The notes under the pieces: generated by a model | Told to the model about the DNA's origin: nothing | Database searches by the model: none | What the model saw: only the letters and a program-made list of their open reading frames with translations | NCBI GenBank assembly: GCA_028702245.1 | Contig: JAQVPE010000072.1 | Coordinates: 1 to 5,517 of the forward strand | Length of the DNA: 5,517 nt | Reading direction: 5' to 3' | Source: Candidatus Izemoplasmatales bacterium | GTDB lineage: Bacteria > Bacillota_I > Bacilli_A > Izemoplasmatales > Hujiaoplasmataceae | Shown here: piece after piece, positions 1 to 5,517 of the stretch | Layout of the letters: each line of letters opens with the position of its first letter | Numbering within the stretch: the stretch's first letter is position 1 | Position numbers and translations under genes: made by a program

Positions 1-756
1 GTCGACACTTTGAAACTTATCGCTAAGCATTTGAATAAGCGACTGGTTATCTAACAAAACACTTTGGGGGATGAAATCCGATTTAACAAGTCTTGCCTTC
101 AAGTGATCGATGTTTACCGAAGCTTCCCTTGCCAAATAGAAAATATAGTCATAGAGATCTCTTCCCTTAACTCTTGTTTTCCAGTTTTTAGAAAGAACAG
201 CATTTATCTTGCTGGCAAACAAAGAGGGCAAATCATATATTCTCACTTGATAGGGAGATGGCAAGAGTCTATATTTCACTTCCGTTTTCGCATATGAGGG
301 AGGATCGATATCAATTTCAAGCTTAACCCTGATTTTCTCATCCGCATGCAATATAGCTATATCCGGATCTAAATTTGGGTAAAATATTAAGAAATGCTCT
401 TTGGCGTTCCCTTTCACAAAAACTGATTTGATATTTGACTTCATCGTCTTTGGTTTCTCTTCTATCTCGAGTTTAAGGCCTAAGGACTCTGCTTCATTTC
501 TAATACTTGAAACATATTCAGCAAAATCAAAATCCGGATTGCTTGCTAACAAACTGAAATCCAGATCTTCTGAGAAGCGATCTAGTCCGTAGAAAATTCT
601 TAATGCGGTTCCGCCATAAAAAGCCGCCACATTAAAGAAATTAGTCCTTGCGAGACCGCTCAATACGATTTCTTGTATGATTTCTTTGATTGCGTTCTTT
701 CTATCTTCCAACGTATGGAAATCATACTTGTTAAGCATTTGGTCAATAATTAGCAT
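1..756 (-). CDS. abiEii: AbiEii/AbiGii-family nucleotidyltransferase toxin (3' end beyond window)
   Basis: Reading the minus strand from the ATG at 756 gives 252 codons with no stop up to the window edge, so the C-terminus is missing. The nucleotidyltransferase core is clear. FYGGTALR (residues 46-53) is the glycine-rich GG[T/S] motif, and YGLDRFSEDLDFSLL (56-70) carries the metal-binding acidic pair D64/D66. Further on, FASKINAVLSKNWKTRVKGR (180-199) followed by D200 and LYD (201-203) matches the conserved Lys and 'KGRDxYD' signature of AbiEii proteins. Known family role: toxin of the AbiE system, a bacteriostatic nucleotidyltransferase. AbiEii has been reported to bind GTP, and related MenT enzymes add nucleotides to tRNA. 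The acceptor used here is unknown. The start is supported by GAGGAG at 764-769, 7 nt upstream and inside the end of the antitoxin gene, which it overlaps by 14 nt. Expression should therefore follow the antitoxin. The core looks intact and active. Base composition is AT-rich (about 32% GC in line 481-540), unlike the sugar operon. Confidence 0.95.
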   Translation of the reverse strand, partial: MLIIDQMLNKYDFHTLEDRKNAIKEIIQEIVLSGLARTNFFNVAAFYGGTALRIFYGLDRFSEDLDFSLLASNPDFDFAEYVSSIRNEAESLGLKLEIEEKPKTMKSNIKSVFVKGNAKEHFLIFYPNLDPDIAILHADEKIRVKLEIDIDPPSYAKTEVKYRLLPSPYQVRIYDLPSLFASKINAVLSKNWKTRVKGRDLYDYIFYLAREASVNIDHLKARLVKSDFIPQSVLLDNQSLIQMLSDKFQSVD

Positions 757-1339
757 TGGCTTTCTCCTCAATCAATTTTGTTAGAAACATTAAGTTCTTC
801 GATCTGTATTTGGATGCAAGCATCACTAATTTTTTGTTATCCAATGAACCAAATTCATCAACATCAATTCTAAGATCGTCAAAGAGTAATGCTTTTAAGT
901 GTTTGACACCAGATAAAGGCTTCAAAGAATACAATTTATCACATAACGCTTTTTCTTTTGTCGCTATATGATATACATAGTTGTTCTCTTCAACTGCAAT
1001 CACATCAAAAGGATAGGCCGACTTAGGTACATCGCTAAAAATATACGTTCCAAAAGGTGTTATGTATTTTTTTGTTTTTTGCTTGTTATAAGTAGCCAAA
1101 GTATAAGTAGTCACTCTTTCGGGAATCATCCCATAATAAAATAACGCATAATCATAAGACAAGTATGACGGTCCATAAATATAAGATGACAAGCAGTAAC
1201 CAGGAGTATTTACATTGGTTTCATACAACCCTCTAACAATGGGGATATATGTGCCTTTTTTGATTTCTCTTTTGATTTTGCCTTGAATATCTTGATAATC
1301 TTTATATGCGATTTTTAGATTTTCAATCGTTATAATCAT
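743..1339 (-). CDS. abiEi: AbiEi-like antitoxin / autorepressor
   Basis: This is a 198-residue protein with the AbiEi layout. An N-terminal winged-helix segment covers about residues 5-42, ending in KKGTYIPIVRGLYET (27-41), the 'kG.l..i.rGlY' wing typical of these regulators. It is followed by the antitoxin domain with GPSYLSYDYALFYYGMIPE (56-74), TPFGTYIF (94-101) and ATKEKALCDKLY (126-137), each matching conserved family blocks. Known role: AbiEi neutralises the AbiEii toxin without stably binding it (type IV) and represses its own promoter. The start chosen is the ATG at 1339, with GGAGG at 1347-1351 and 7 nt spacing. The frame also stays open to an ATG at 1393, but that would give 18 extra residues lying across the promoter and has no ribosome site. 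The stop (TGA, 743-745) lies inside the toxin gene, giving a 14-nt overlap. Family membership is secure. Actual neutralisation of this toxin is inferred from the pairing. Confidence 0.9.
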   Translation of the reverse strand: MIITIENLKIAYKDYQDIQGKIKREIKKGTYIPIVRGLYETNVNTPGYCLSSYIYGPSYLSYDYALFYYGMIPERVTTYTLATYNKQKTKKYITPFGTYIFSDVPKSAYPFDVIAVEENNYVYHIATKEKALCDKLYSLKPLSGVKHLKALLFDDLRIDVDEFGSLDNKKLVMLASKYRSKNLMFLTKLIEEKANANY

Positions 1340-1342
1340 GTT

Positions 1343-1387
1343 ATTTCCTCCAGATAATTGTATTATAAACCACTTTTTGGAGGAAAT
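1343..1387. promoter_or_regulatory. Perfect 9-bp inverted repeat framing the abiE promoter, candidate AbiEi operator
   Basis: ATTTCCTCC at 1343-1351 and GGAGGAAAT at 1379-1387 are exact reverse complements separated by 27 bp that contain the -10 box. The right arm overlaps the -35 hexamer and the left arm contains the antitoxin ribosome site. Characterised AbiEi proteins repress their own promoter by binding inverted repeats, so an operator role is plausible. The identity of the arms with a Shine-Dalgarno-like string means one arm could be explained by the ribosome site alone. The second arm is the informative one. Confidence 0.5.
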
Positions 1388-1390
1388 CAA
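1362..1390 (-). promoter_or_regulatory. Sigma-A-type promoter of the abiE pair
   Basis: On the minus strand a perfect -10 TATAAT (1362-1367) is preceded by TTGATT (1385-1390) with exactly 17 bp between them. The expected start is near 1355, leaving a leader of only about 16 nt that is mostly the GGAGG ribosome site. This compactness, together with the ribosome site, fixes the antitoxin start at 1339. Confidence 0.8.
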
Positions 1391-1459
1391 CATTATTGAG
1401 CCATGATCTTTGGTGCAAATTCAAAGAACAGTCATACCTTATGGTTTTGTGGTTGAATC

Positions 1460-1481
1460 AAAAAAAAGCTACAAAATTAGC
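1460..1481 (-). terminator. Weak terminator-like element downstream of the hydrolase gene
   Basis: On the minus strand GCTA (1478-1481), a 6-nt loop and TAGC (1468-1471) are followed at once by eight T (1460-1467). The T-run is good but the stem is only 4 bp. It lies over 300 nt past the hydrolase stop, so it is at best a weak end for the sugar operon before the abiE promoter. Confidence 0.25.
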
Positions 1482-1482
1482 G

Positions 1483-1760
1483 CTATTTGGATATACAATT
1501 AAGGATGAGGGTATCATAAATCTTAATATTCAACACTTTAACATGGTCGCTTGCATTCGCTAAGCAATCAACGATTGATGCTAAATGCTGCCACGTGTAA
1601 TCTGGTGTTATACCTTCTTTTTGAATCGGAGATTAATTAAGAAACTATCACATTAGACTGTATTAGCGAATGGATAAGCAAATTTTCTATAATGGATATC
1701 TTTTAAATGATCTAGAATCTTTCTGGTTGCTAGAAGCTTGAAATCGCCAGCTAAAGCAAT
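1483..1760 (-). pseudogene. Possible remnant of a decayed protein gene, family not recognised
   Basis: This lies in the 410-bp stretch without an intact gene (1394-1803). Two adjacent minus-strand frames read like ordinary protein. The first, 1653-1760 (35 codons), contains LAGDFKLLATRKILDHLKDI and ends AYPFANTV before TAA. The second, 1483-1632 (49 codons), contains EGITPDYTWQHLASIVDCLA and SDHVKVLNIKIYDTLI before TAG. Neither has a usable start. They are 20 nt apart and one frame step apart, so a single indel plus point stops could have split one gene. I do not recognise the family. The AT-rich composition matches the abiE side rather than the sugar operon. Each segment is short enough to be open by chance, so confidence is low. 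The remainder, 1394-1482 and 1761-1803, shows nothing further apart from the weak terminator-like element. Confidence 0.3.
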
Positions 1761-1803
1761 CTACATCAAGAACAAACATAAGAATGACAAGGTAAATGAC
1801 TAA

Positions 1804-3567
1804 TCATAACAAAGAATTGTAGAATATTGTCCACATATAAGCGTTGATCTGTCTCATCATTTCTTTATTGATCTTTTCTACTTTTCGATCATAAGTAACG
1901 ACGCCGTTGACCTCATCTTCAATATCGGAGAGTTGGGTGTAGACCAAGACGCTCAACCCTTTTTCAATCTCGGGGTAGATACTCTTCTCATACAACTCTC
2001 TTACAGCTTTATTCAGTTCGTTCAGAGATTCAAAGATTTTGTATCCGAAAATGTCATCCGGGTTATAACTGTGTTCATCGAGCCTCATGCTGAAGCCACC
2101 AAACTCGGTAAGCGCCAAGATCCGTTTCTTTGCTTTCTTTTTGGGGAATTTGATCTTTTGGAAGTAAATATGCCGGCTGTGGTAGTCCCCGCCTTTTTGA
2201 TCCGCCCAGCCGCTGGCGTGGTCGACAAGGCGGGTCGGGTCAAACTCTCTGACAAACTTTTCCACCTTCAAAGCATGAAACTGTCCCCATGACTCATTGA
2301 AAGGCACCCAAGTCGAGATACAGGTGATATTTTTCAGATGTGCCAACATTTCCTCCAGCTCTACTAGGTATTGGTCTCTCCCTTGCTTGTGTCTTCTGCC
2401 GAAGAAGATATGCCAACTGTCATTAAGATGGATCTTCAACATCGACAAGAAGTGATGGAATTTTACGTCTTTGCTGGTTGAGCCGTTGATCATATCCTGC
2501 CAGACGATCATTCCCAGCCGGTCACAATGATAGTACCAGCGTAGCGGTTCGATCTTGATGTGCTTGCGAAGAAAATTGAACCCATAATCCTTCATGGTCT
2601 GGATATCATGGATCATCGCCTCGTCGGTCGGATTCGTCAACAAGCCCTCGGGATAATAGCCTTGGTCAAGAACGCCGGTGAGAAAATATGGTCGGTTGTT
2701 GAGGTAGAAACGCATGATCCCTTTACGATCCGCTCTTCTTTCAAACTTGCGCATCCCGAAATATCCCGTTAAGAGATCTTCTCCGTAGCGGAGTTCATAA
2801 TCGTATAAGTTCGGAGTCTCGGGGGTCCACGGTTTCATCCCGTCAAGCAAAACATCGACACCGAGACCGGTAAAAGGTTGGCTTGCGACTTCAATTTCAT
2901 TGAAGCGGATACGGATATTGGCTTGGATGTGTCCGCAATCAATGTTTGTTTTTACCCTGAACCCGACTTTCAACGAGTCGAAATCAGTGAGAATCGTCAA
3001 ATCATTGATATAAACGTCCGGAACGCTTTCGAGCCAGACCGTCTGCCAGATGCCCGATTGCGGCGTATAGAAGATGCCGCCGCGCTTTATTCTTTGCTTG
3101 CCGGTTTGCCGGTAAGAAGTGTCGGTTAGATCCTTGACTACCACTTTCAGGGCGAAGCGGTCGCCACCGACATGGTCGGTTATGTCGATCCAAAAAGGCG
3201 TGAATCCCCCCAAGTGCTGTTTAACTAAGGTTTCGTCAATATAGACTTTCGCTTCTTGGTCGACGGCCCCGAAATGGAGGATCAACCGACCTTTATGAAA
3301 TCCTCCGGGCAAATCAACGACCAGATGATAGATCAAAAAGTCATCCGGCAATACGATCCGATTGATGCCACCAAGTTGCGCTTCGGGAGAAAAAGGCACT
3401 AGGATCTTGCCTTGATATTCACAACAATGCTCATCTTTTGAAATGCAATAATCCCATTCGCCGTTTAGATTCAGATAACTGTCCCTGACCATTTGCGGCC
3501 GCGGGTATTCATTAAGAACCTGACGTTGATCAAGTTTTTGAGCGAAAGGCGTTTCAAGAATCCTCAT
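1804..3567 (-). CDS. Glycoside hydrolase family 2 (beta-galactosidase/beta-glucuronidase-like), cytoplasmic
   Basis: This 587-residue protein has the GH2 three-part core. The N-terminal sugar-binding jelly-roll starts with YPRPQMVRDSYLNLNGEWDY (21-40) and ends near TPQSGIWQTVWLE (168-180), a GH2 hallmark. An immunoglobulin-like domain covers about 183-278, ending GYFGMRKFE (268-276). The TIM barrel covers about 283-587. Catalytic residues are visible: the acid/base E425 in FNESWGQF (423-430) and the nucleophile E488 in LTEFGG (486-491). There is no signal peptide, so it acts on imported substrate. Its length fits the short GH2 group rather than LacZ. The usual 'R..HYP' barrel block is replaced by LRKHIKIE (333-340), preceded by GVLDQGYYPEGLL (298-310), which marks a subgroup of unsettled specificity. 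The exact glycosidic bond is unknown. The start is backed by AAAGGAG at 3576-3582 with 8 nt spacing, inside the end of the transporter gene. The genes overlap as TGATG, implying coupled translation. The last few residues are encoded in AT-rich sequence at a composition boundary. Confidence 0.93.
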   Translation of the reverse strand: MRILETPFAQKLDQRQVLNEYPRPQMVRDSYLNLNGEWDYCISKDEHCCEYQGKILVPFSPEAQLGGINRIVLPDDFLIYHLVVDLPGGFHKGRLILHFGAVDQEAKVYIDETLVKQHLGGFTPFWIDITDHVGGDRFALKVVVKDLTDTSYRQTGKQRIKRGGIFYTPQSGIWQTVWLESVPDVYINDLTILTDFDSLKVGFRVKTNIDCGHIQANIRIRFNEIEVASQPFTGLGVDVLLDGMKPWTPETPNLYDYELRYGEDLLTGYFGMRKFERRADRKGIMRFYLNNRPYFLTGVLDQGYYPEGLLTNPTDEAMIHDIQTMKDYGFNFLRKHIKIEPLRWYYHCDRLGMIVWQDMINGSTSKDVKFHHFLSMLKIHLNDSWHIFFGRRHKQGRDQYLVELEEMLAHLKNITCISTWVPFNESWGQFHALKVEKFVREFDPTRLVDHASGWADQKGGDYHSRHIYFQKIKFPKKKAKKRILALTEFGGFSMRLDEHSYNPDDIFGYKIFESLNELNKAVRELYEKSIYPEIEKGLSVLVYTQLSDIEDEVNGVVTYDRKVEKINKEMMRQINAYMWTIFYNSLL

Positions 3568-4865
3568 CAGGCGTTCTCCTTTATCGTTTTCTGTTCTTGC
3601 CTAACGGCGAACCAGACCGGTATTAACGTCAGAACGACCACGACGGCTGAGGCGATGAAGATCCCGGGGGTCGGCACTTGTTTGATGACGCCAAGATCAT
3701 CATAGAACAAGCCGCTGTTCGTGATAACCCGTGCTCCGATGAACGGACCGATGATCATTGGGATCATGACACTGAAAATCATCCTTATCCCTTGAAAATG
3801 TCCGACCTTGTCGAGCGGTGTGTTATCTCTGACTTTCACGTTCAGAATCGTTGTCAAGACGAGATTACCACTCATCATTATCGTTCCGGAAATGCCCACG
3901 AAAAGCGGTTTTCTTGTCAGAAACAACAAGACGAGCCCTACTGCCATGATCACAACGCCTGGTACAAAGAATTTATTCTTGTTGCTCGCTTTGATGAACC
4001 GGCCGACAACGACGCTAACGACCGATGCCAGAATCAAAACGATACCCAAAAGGATCGCATAACTGTCGATGCCGAGATAGCGTTGGATATAAATGATAAA
4101 GTAAGGCATATAAACTTGGACCGCAATACTGAAAACCGCCAAACTGATGAGATAGATATAGAGATTCCTATGGGCGCTGATCGTTTTGGGTTTAAATCCG
4201 TATGTCAAAGTATCCCAGTAATTTGTCTCTGATTTCTTGACGTGCGATTCTTTGATCAGAAAAATCCCGATCACGCCGCCAAGACTGATCAGCCCTCCCG
4301 AAATCAGGAAGAACAATGGCCAATTGTCCTGTTGGACCATAATGTCAAAGCCTCCGAAGATGATAAGCATCGCGACCAAAGGCAAAACCGCGATCACGCC
4401 TTCGACCTTCCCGCGGTTATGAAGATTCGTACTATCGGTGACCCAGGCATTAAAGGCGCCGTCATTGGCCATTGATCCGAAAAACGTCATGATGCAGTCC
4501 ATTATAATGACAATCAACACCGTGACGAAGACAATGTTGCCGCCTTTATAGATCTTGGCCAGATTGTCAACGGAGACAAATGCAAAAGACAACGTGATAA
4601 GGCCCCAGAGAATATAGCCGACAGAGATGAACATCTTCCTTTTGGATACCCGGTCAGACAACGCCCCCATCAAGATCGTCGTCAAGGTGGCGGTGATGGC
4701 GCTCGCGGCCACCATCGAGGCGATCGCCTTGGGATCGCCGGAGATCGTATTGTACAAAAACAGATTGAAATACATGTTTTCGATCATCCACGCAAGTTGT
4801 CCGAACAATCCAAAAAGAATAATCGTGATCCAAATCCGCTTTCCGACAAATGTTTTGGTATTCAT
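3567..4865 (-). CDS. MFS sugar (oligosaccharide/glycoside) transporter
   Basis: This is a 432-residue integral membrane protein with about twelve predicted helices (roughly 12-28, 47-67, 78-96, 110-130, 153-175, 183-204, 234-258, 266-290, 299-316, 319-342, 358-380, 400-420), the normal MFS size. The loop between helices 2 and 3 carries motif A as GALSDRVSKRK (67-77). The loop before helix 5 has FNAWVTDSTNLHNRGKVEG (138-156), and the second half has KVGHFQGIR (353-361). These resemble MFS/GPH-like permeases encoded beside glycosidases. The likely role is cation-coupled or facilitated uptake of the glycoside split by the downstream GH2 enzyme. The substrate and coupling ion are inferred only from the neighbour. 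The start at 4865 has AGGAG at 4874-4878 with 8 nt spacing. The stop overlaps the hydrolase ATG by one base (TGATG). It is first gene of a two-gene operon. No regulator gene, phosphotransferase component or binding protein is present in the window. GC is high for the region, reaching 70% in line 4681-4740. Confidence 0.92.
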   Translation of the reverse strand: MNTKTFVGKRIWITIILFGLFGQLAWMIENMYFNLFLYNTISGDPKAIASMVAASAITATLTTILMGALSDRVSKRKMFISVGYILWGLITLSFAFVSVDNLAKIYKGGNIVFVTVLIVIIMDCIMTFFGSMANDGAFNAWVTDSTNLHNRGKVEGVIAVLPLVAMLIIFGGFDIMVQQDNWPLFFLISGGLISLGGVIGIFLIKESHVKKSETNYWDTLTYGFKPKTISAHRNLYIYLISLAVFSIAVQVYMPYFIIYIQRYLGIDSYAILLGIVLILASVVSVVVGRFIKASNKNKFFVPGVVIMAVGLVLLFLTRKPLFVGISGTIMMSGNLVLTTILNVKVRDNTPLDKVGHFQGIRMIFSVMIPMIIGPFIGARVITNSGLFYDDLGVIKQVPTPGIFIASAVVVVLTLIPVWFAVRQEQKTIKENA

Positions 4866-4920
4866 TTGGTTTTCTCCTGAAATGTAATATGATTTGAGTG
4901 CTTAATCTTGCATTAAATCT

Positions 4921-4949
4921 ATTTTATCACAGAAAATAACTTAACAGAC
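4921..4949 (-). promoter_or_regulatory. Candidate extended -10 promoter of the transporter-hydrolase operon
   Basis: On the minus strand TAAAAT (4921-4926) is preceded one base away by TG (4928-4929), giving TGnTAAAAT. The sequence 17 bp upstream (GTCTGT, 4944-4949) is a poor -35, which an extended -10 can tolerate. Transcription would start near 4914, leaving about a 50-nt leader before the AGGAG ribosome site. No good competing promoter was found between the terminator and the ATG. Confidence 0.4.
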
Positions 4950-5008
4950 GCTAACCCATAAAGAAGCCGCTCCTAATCATGATGTATTGCATATCCTTAT
5001 GTAAATTA

Positions 5009-5035
5009 AAAGAGCCGAAGGAATATCGGCTCTTT
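5009..5035 (-). terminator. Intrinsic terminator, 10-bp perfect stem, possibly bidirectional
   Basis: AAAGAGCCGA (5009-5018) and TCGGCTCTTT (5026-5035) pair perfectly around a 7-nt loop. Reading the minus strand, the stem ends in CTCTTTT and continues AATTT, a usable U-tract, so it most likely ends transcripts of the broken gene at 5194-5517. On the plus strand the tail is only TTTATGTT, making the reverse direction weaker. It separates that gene from the sugar operon. Confidence 0.8.
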
Positions 5036-5055
5036 ATGTTGAATCAAAGAAATTA

Positions 5056-5070
5056 TCAGTCATCGACTGA
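5056..5070. repeat. Short 15-bp dyad
   Basis: TCAGTC (5056-5061) and GACTGA (5065-5070) are perfect reverse complements around ATC. It lies in the 158-bp gap between the terminator and the end of the broken gene. It could be a small hairpin in that gene's 3' UTR or a chance palindrome. Nothing ties it to a regulator. Confidence 0.3.
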
Positions 5071-5193
5071 CTAGCGGTATCAATTGACTTGCAGCATAAA
5101 CAAACAACCCGCGTTGATGTATTCCTAGTTAGATTTATTATGGATTTGTATTACGAGAAAGTAGATCCCTTGATCAAGCTCTTGGTATTTTCT

Positions 5194-5517
5194 TCATGAT
5201 TCCCATTGGCGGAGTTCCTCTTTGAAAGCATCGTATACCCGGAGGAAATGATAGGTAATCGTATCGCTGAAGGTCGGGGTCATTCGTTCCGGTTCGGCGA
5301 TTTCGGGGATCTCATCTTGATGCTTAACCATATCGAAAAAGGCCATTCCAATATCGTCTTTCATAACATCTTCGGTATCGTTTAGATGCTAGCGGGAACC
5401 ATCAAGAAAAATCAGCGAGATTCACAAATTCATCCACAAGTCTTAGTTCAGAGATGAAAGAATTGTAGATATCATTAAGTATGATCGGATCGATCTTGTT
5501 CTGCGCTCTTTTGATGC
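5194..5517 (-). pseudogene. 3' end of a broken protein gene, family not recognised (continues beyond right edge)
   Basis: The minus strand enters in a good coding frame (5402-5515, 37 codons, including KIDPIILNDIYNSFISELRL) that ends at TGA. Continuity then moves one frame over: ISLIFLDGSR, a TAG stop at 5389-5391, then HLNDTEDVMKDDIGMAFFDM and onward to a TGA at 5194-5196 (ending VYDAFKEELRQWES). The two halves join smoothly at about 5405-5425 if one base is inserted or deleted, and the TAG interrupts what looks like a continuous DGSR-x-HLND segment. Two lesions point to real decay rather than one sequencing error. Composition (about 47% GC) matches the sugar operon, so it was probably a resident gene in the same region. 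The last 56 codons could be read alone from ATG 5362-5364, but no good ribosome site precedes it. I do not recognise the family. Confidence 0.6.

Noticed and set aside
1..6. Window begins with GTCGAC, a SalI site
   Set aside because: It reads in frame with the toxin gene and a single 6-base match at the edge says nothing about cloning or a junction.
1340..1393. Longer 216-residue version of the antitoxin starting at the ATG at 1393
   Set aside because: The extra 18 codons cover the -35/-10 promoter and the true ribosome site, and the 1393 ATG has no Shine-Dalgarno. The family motif layout begins naturally at 1339.
1441..1563. Plus-strand 40-codon ORF beginning at ATG 1441
   Set aside because: There is no ribosome site, it runs through the A8 tract and weak hairpin, and the opposite strand reads more like protein. 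Chance ORF.
1554..1672. 10-bp inverted repeat (CATTCGCTAA at 1554-1563, TTAGCGAATG at 1663-1672)
   Set aside because: Could suggest mobile-element ends, but the arms are short, only about 120 bp of unrecognised sequence lies between and including them, no target duplication was seen, and chance occurrence is easy in AT-rich DNA.
1690..1803. 38 in-frame codons after the hydrolase TGA, as would be read if TGA meant Trp or by readthrough
   Set aside because: The hydrolase is already full length, the extension has no recognisable domain, and other TGA stops here cannot be Trp (TGATG junction).
1933..4475. Several plus-strand ORFs of 60-184 codons opposite the hydrolase and transporter genes
   Set aside because: They are antisense shadows of GC-richer minus-strand genes with no ribosome sites or recognisable domains.
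4941..4954. Imperfect dyad TTAACAGACGCTAA near the operon -35, possible LacI-type operator
   Set aside because: Only four of seven base pairs match and the central bases do not fit a standard LacI-family half-site. Too weak to call.

Overview
The window carries protein genes on the minus strand only. Their layout is low-GC Gram-positive in style: strong GGAGG-type ribosome sites, overlapping genes and short UTRs. The standard code is in use. Tryptophans inside the long frames are TGG, and TGA ends all three complete genes, including a TGATG junction where reading TGA as Trp would wreck the overlap. A Bacillota or Acholeplasma/Izemoplasma-like Mollicutes relative is my best guess. The sequence does not fix the taxon.

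Region 1 (1-1393) is an AbiE-type toxin-antitoxin pair. The AbiEi-like antitoxin/repressor (743-1339) is followed by the AbiEii-like nucleotidyltransferase toxin, whose 3' end lies beyond the left edge (1-756). They overlap by 14 nt. A near-consensus sigma-A promoter sits just upstream and is framed by a perfect 9-bp inverted repeat, which is a plausible autoregulatory operator. One arm of that repeat contains the antitoxin ribosome site.

Region 2 (1394-1803) has no intact gene. It is AT-rich like region 1 and holds two adjacent open stretches on the minus strand that read like pieces of one decayed protein gene, plus a weak terminator-like element.

Region 3 (1804-4865) is a two-gene carbohydrate operon: a 12-helix MFS sugar transporter followed by a cytoplasmic family 2 glycoside hydrolase, translationally coupled through TGATG. 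Import of an oligosaccharide or glycoside followed by exo-cleavage inside the cell is the natural reading. The substrate cannot be named from sequence. GC in sampled lines is about 47-48%, with one line of the transporter reaching 70%, against about 32-37% in regions 1 and 2.

Region 4 (4866-5517) holds the operon leader with a candidate extended -10 promoter, then a 10-bp-stem terminator oriented for an upstream minus-strand gene. Last is the 3' end of that gene, which is broken by a frameshift and an in-frame stop and runs off the right edge. I found no RNA genes, CRISPR array or intact insertion sequence, and no convincing previously undescribed system. The points most worth a second look are the AbiE promoter/operator architecture and the two decayed genes.
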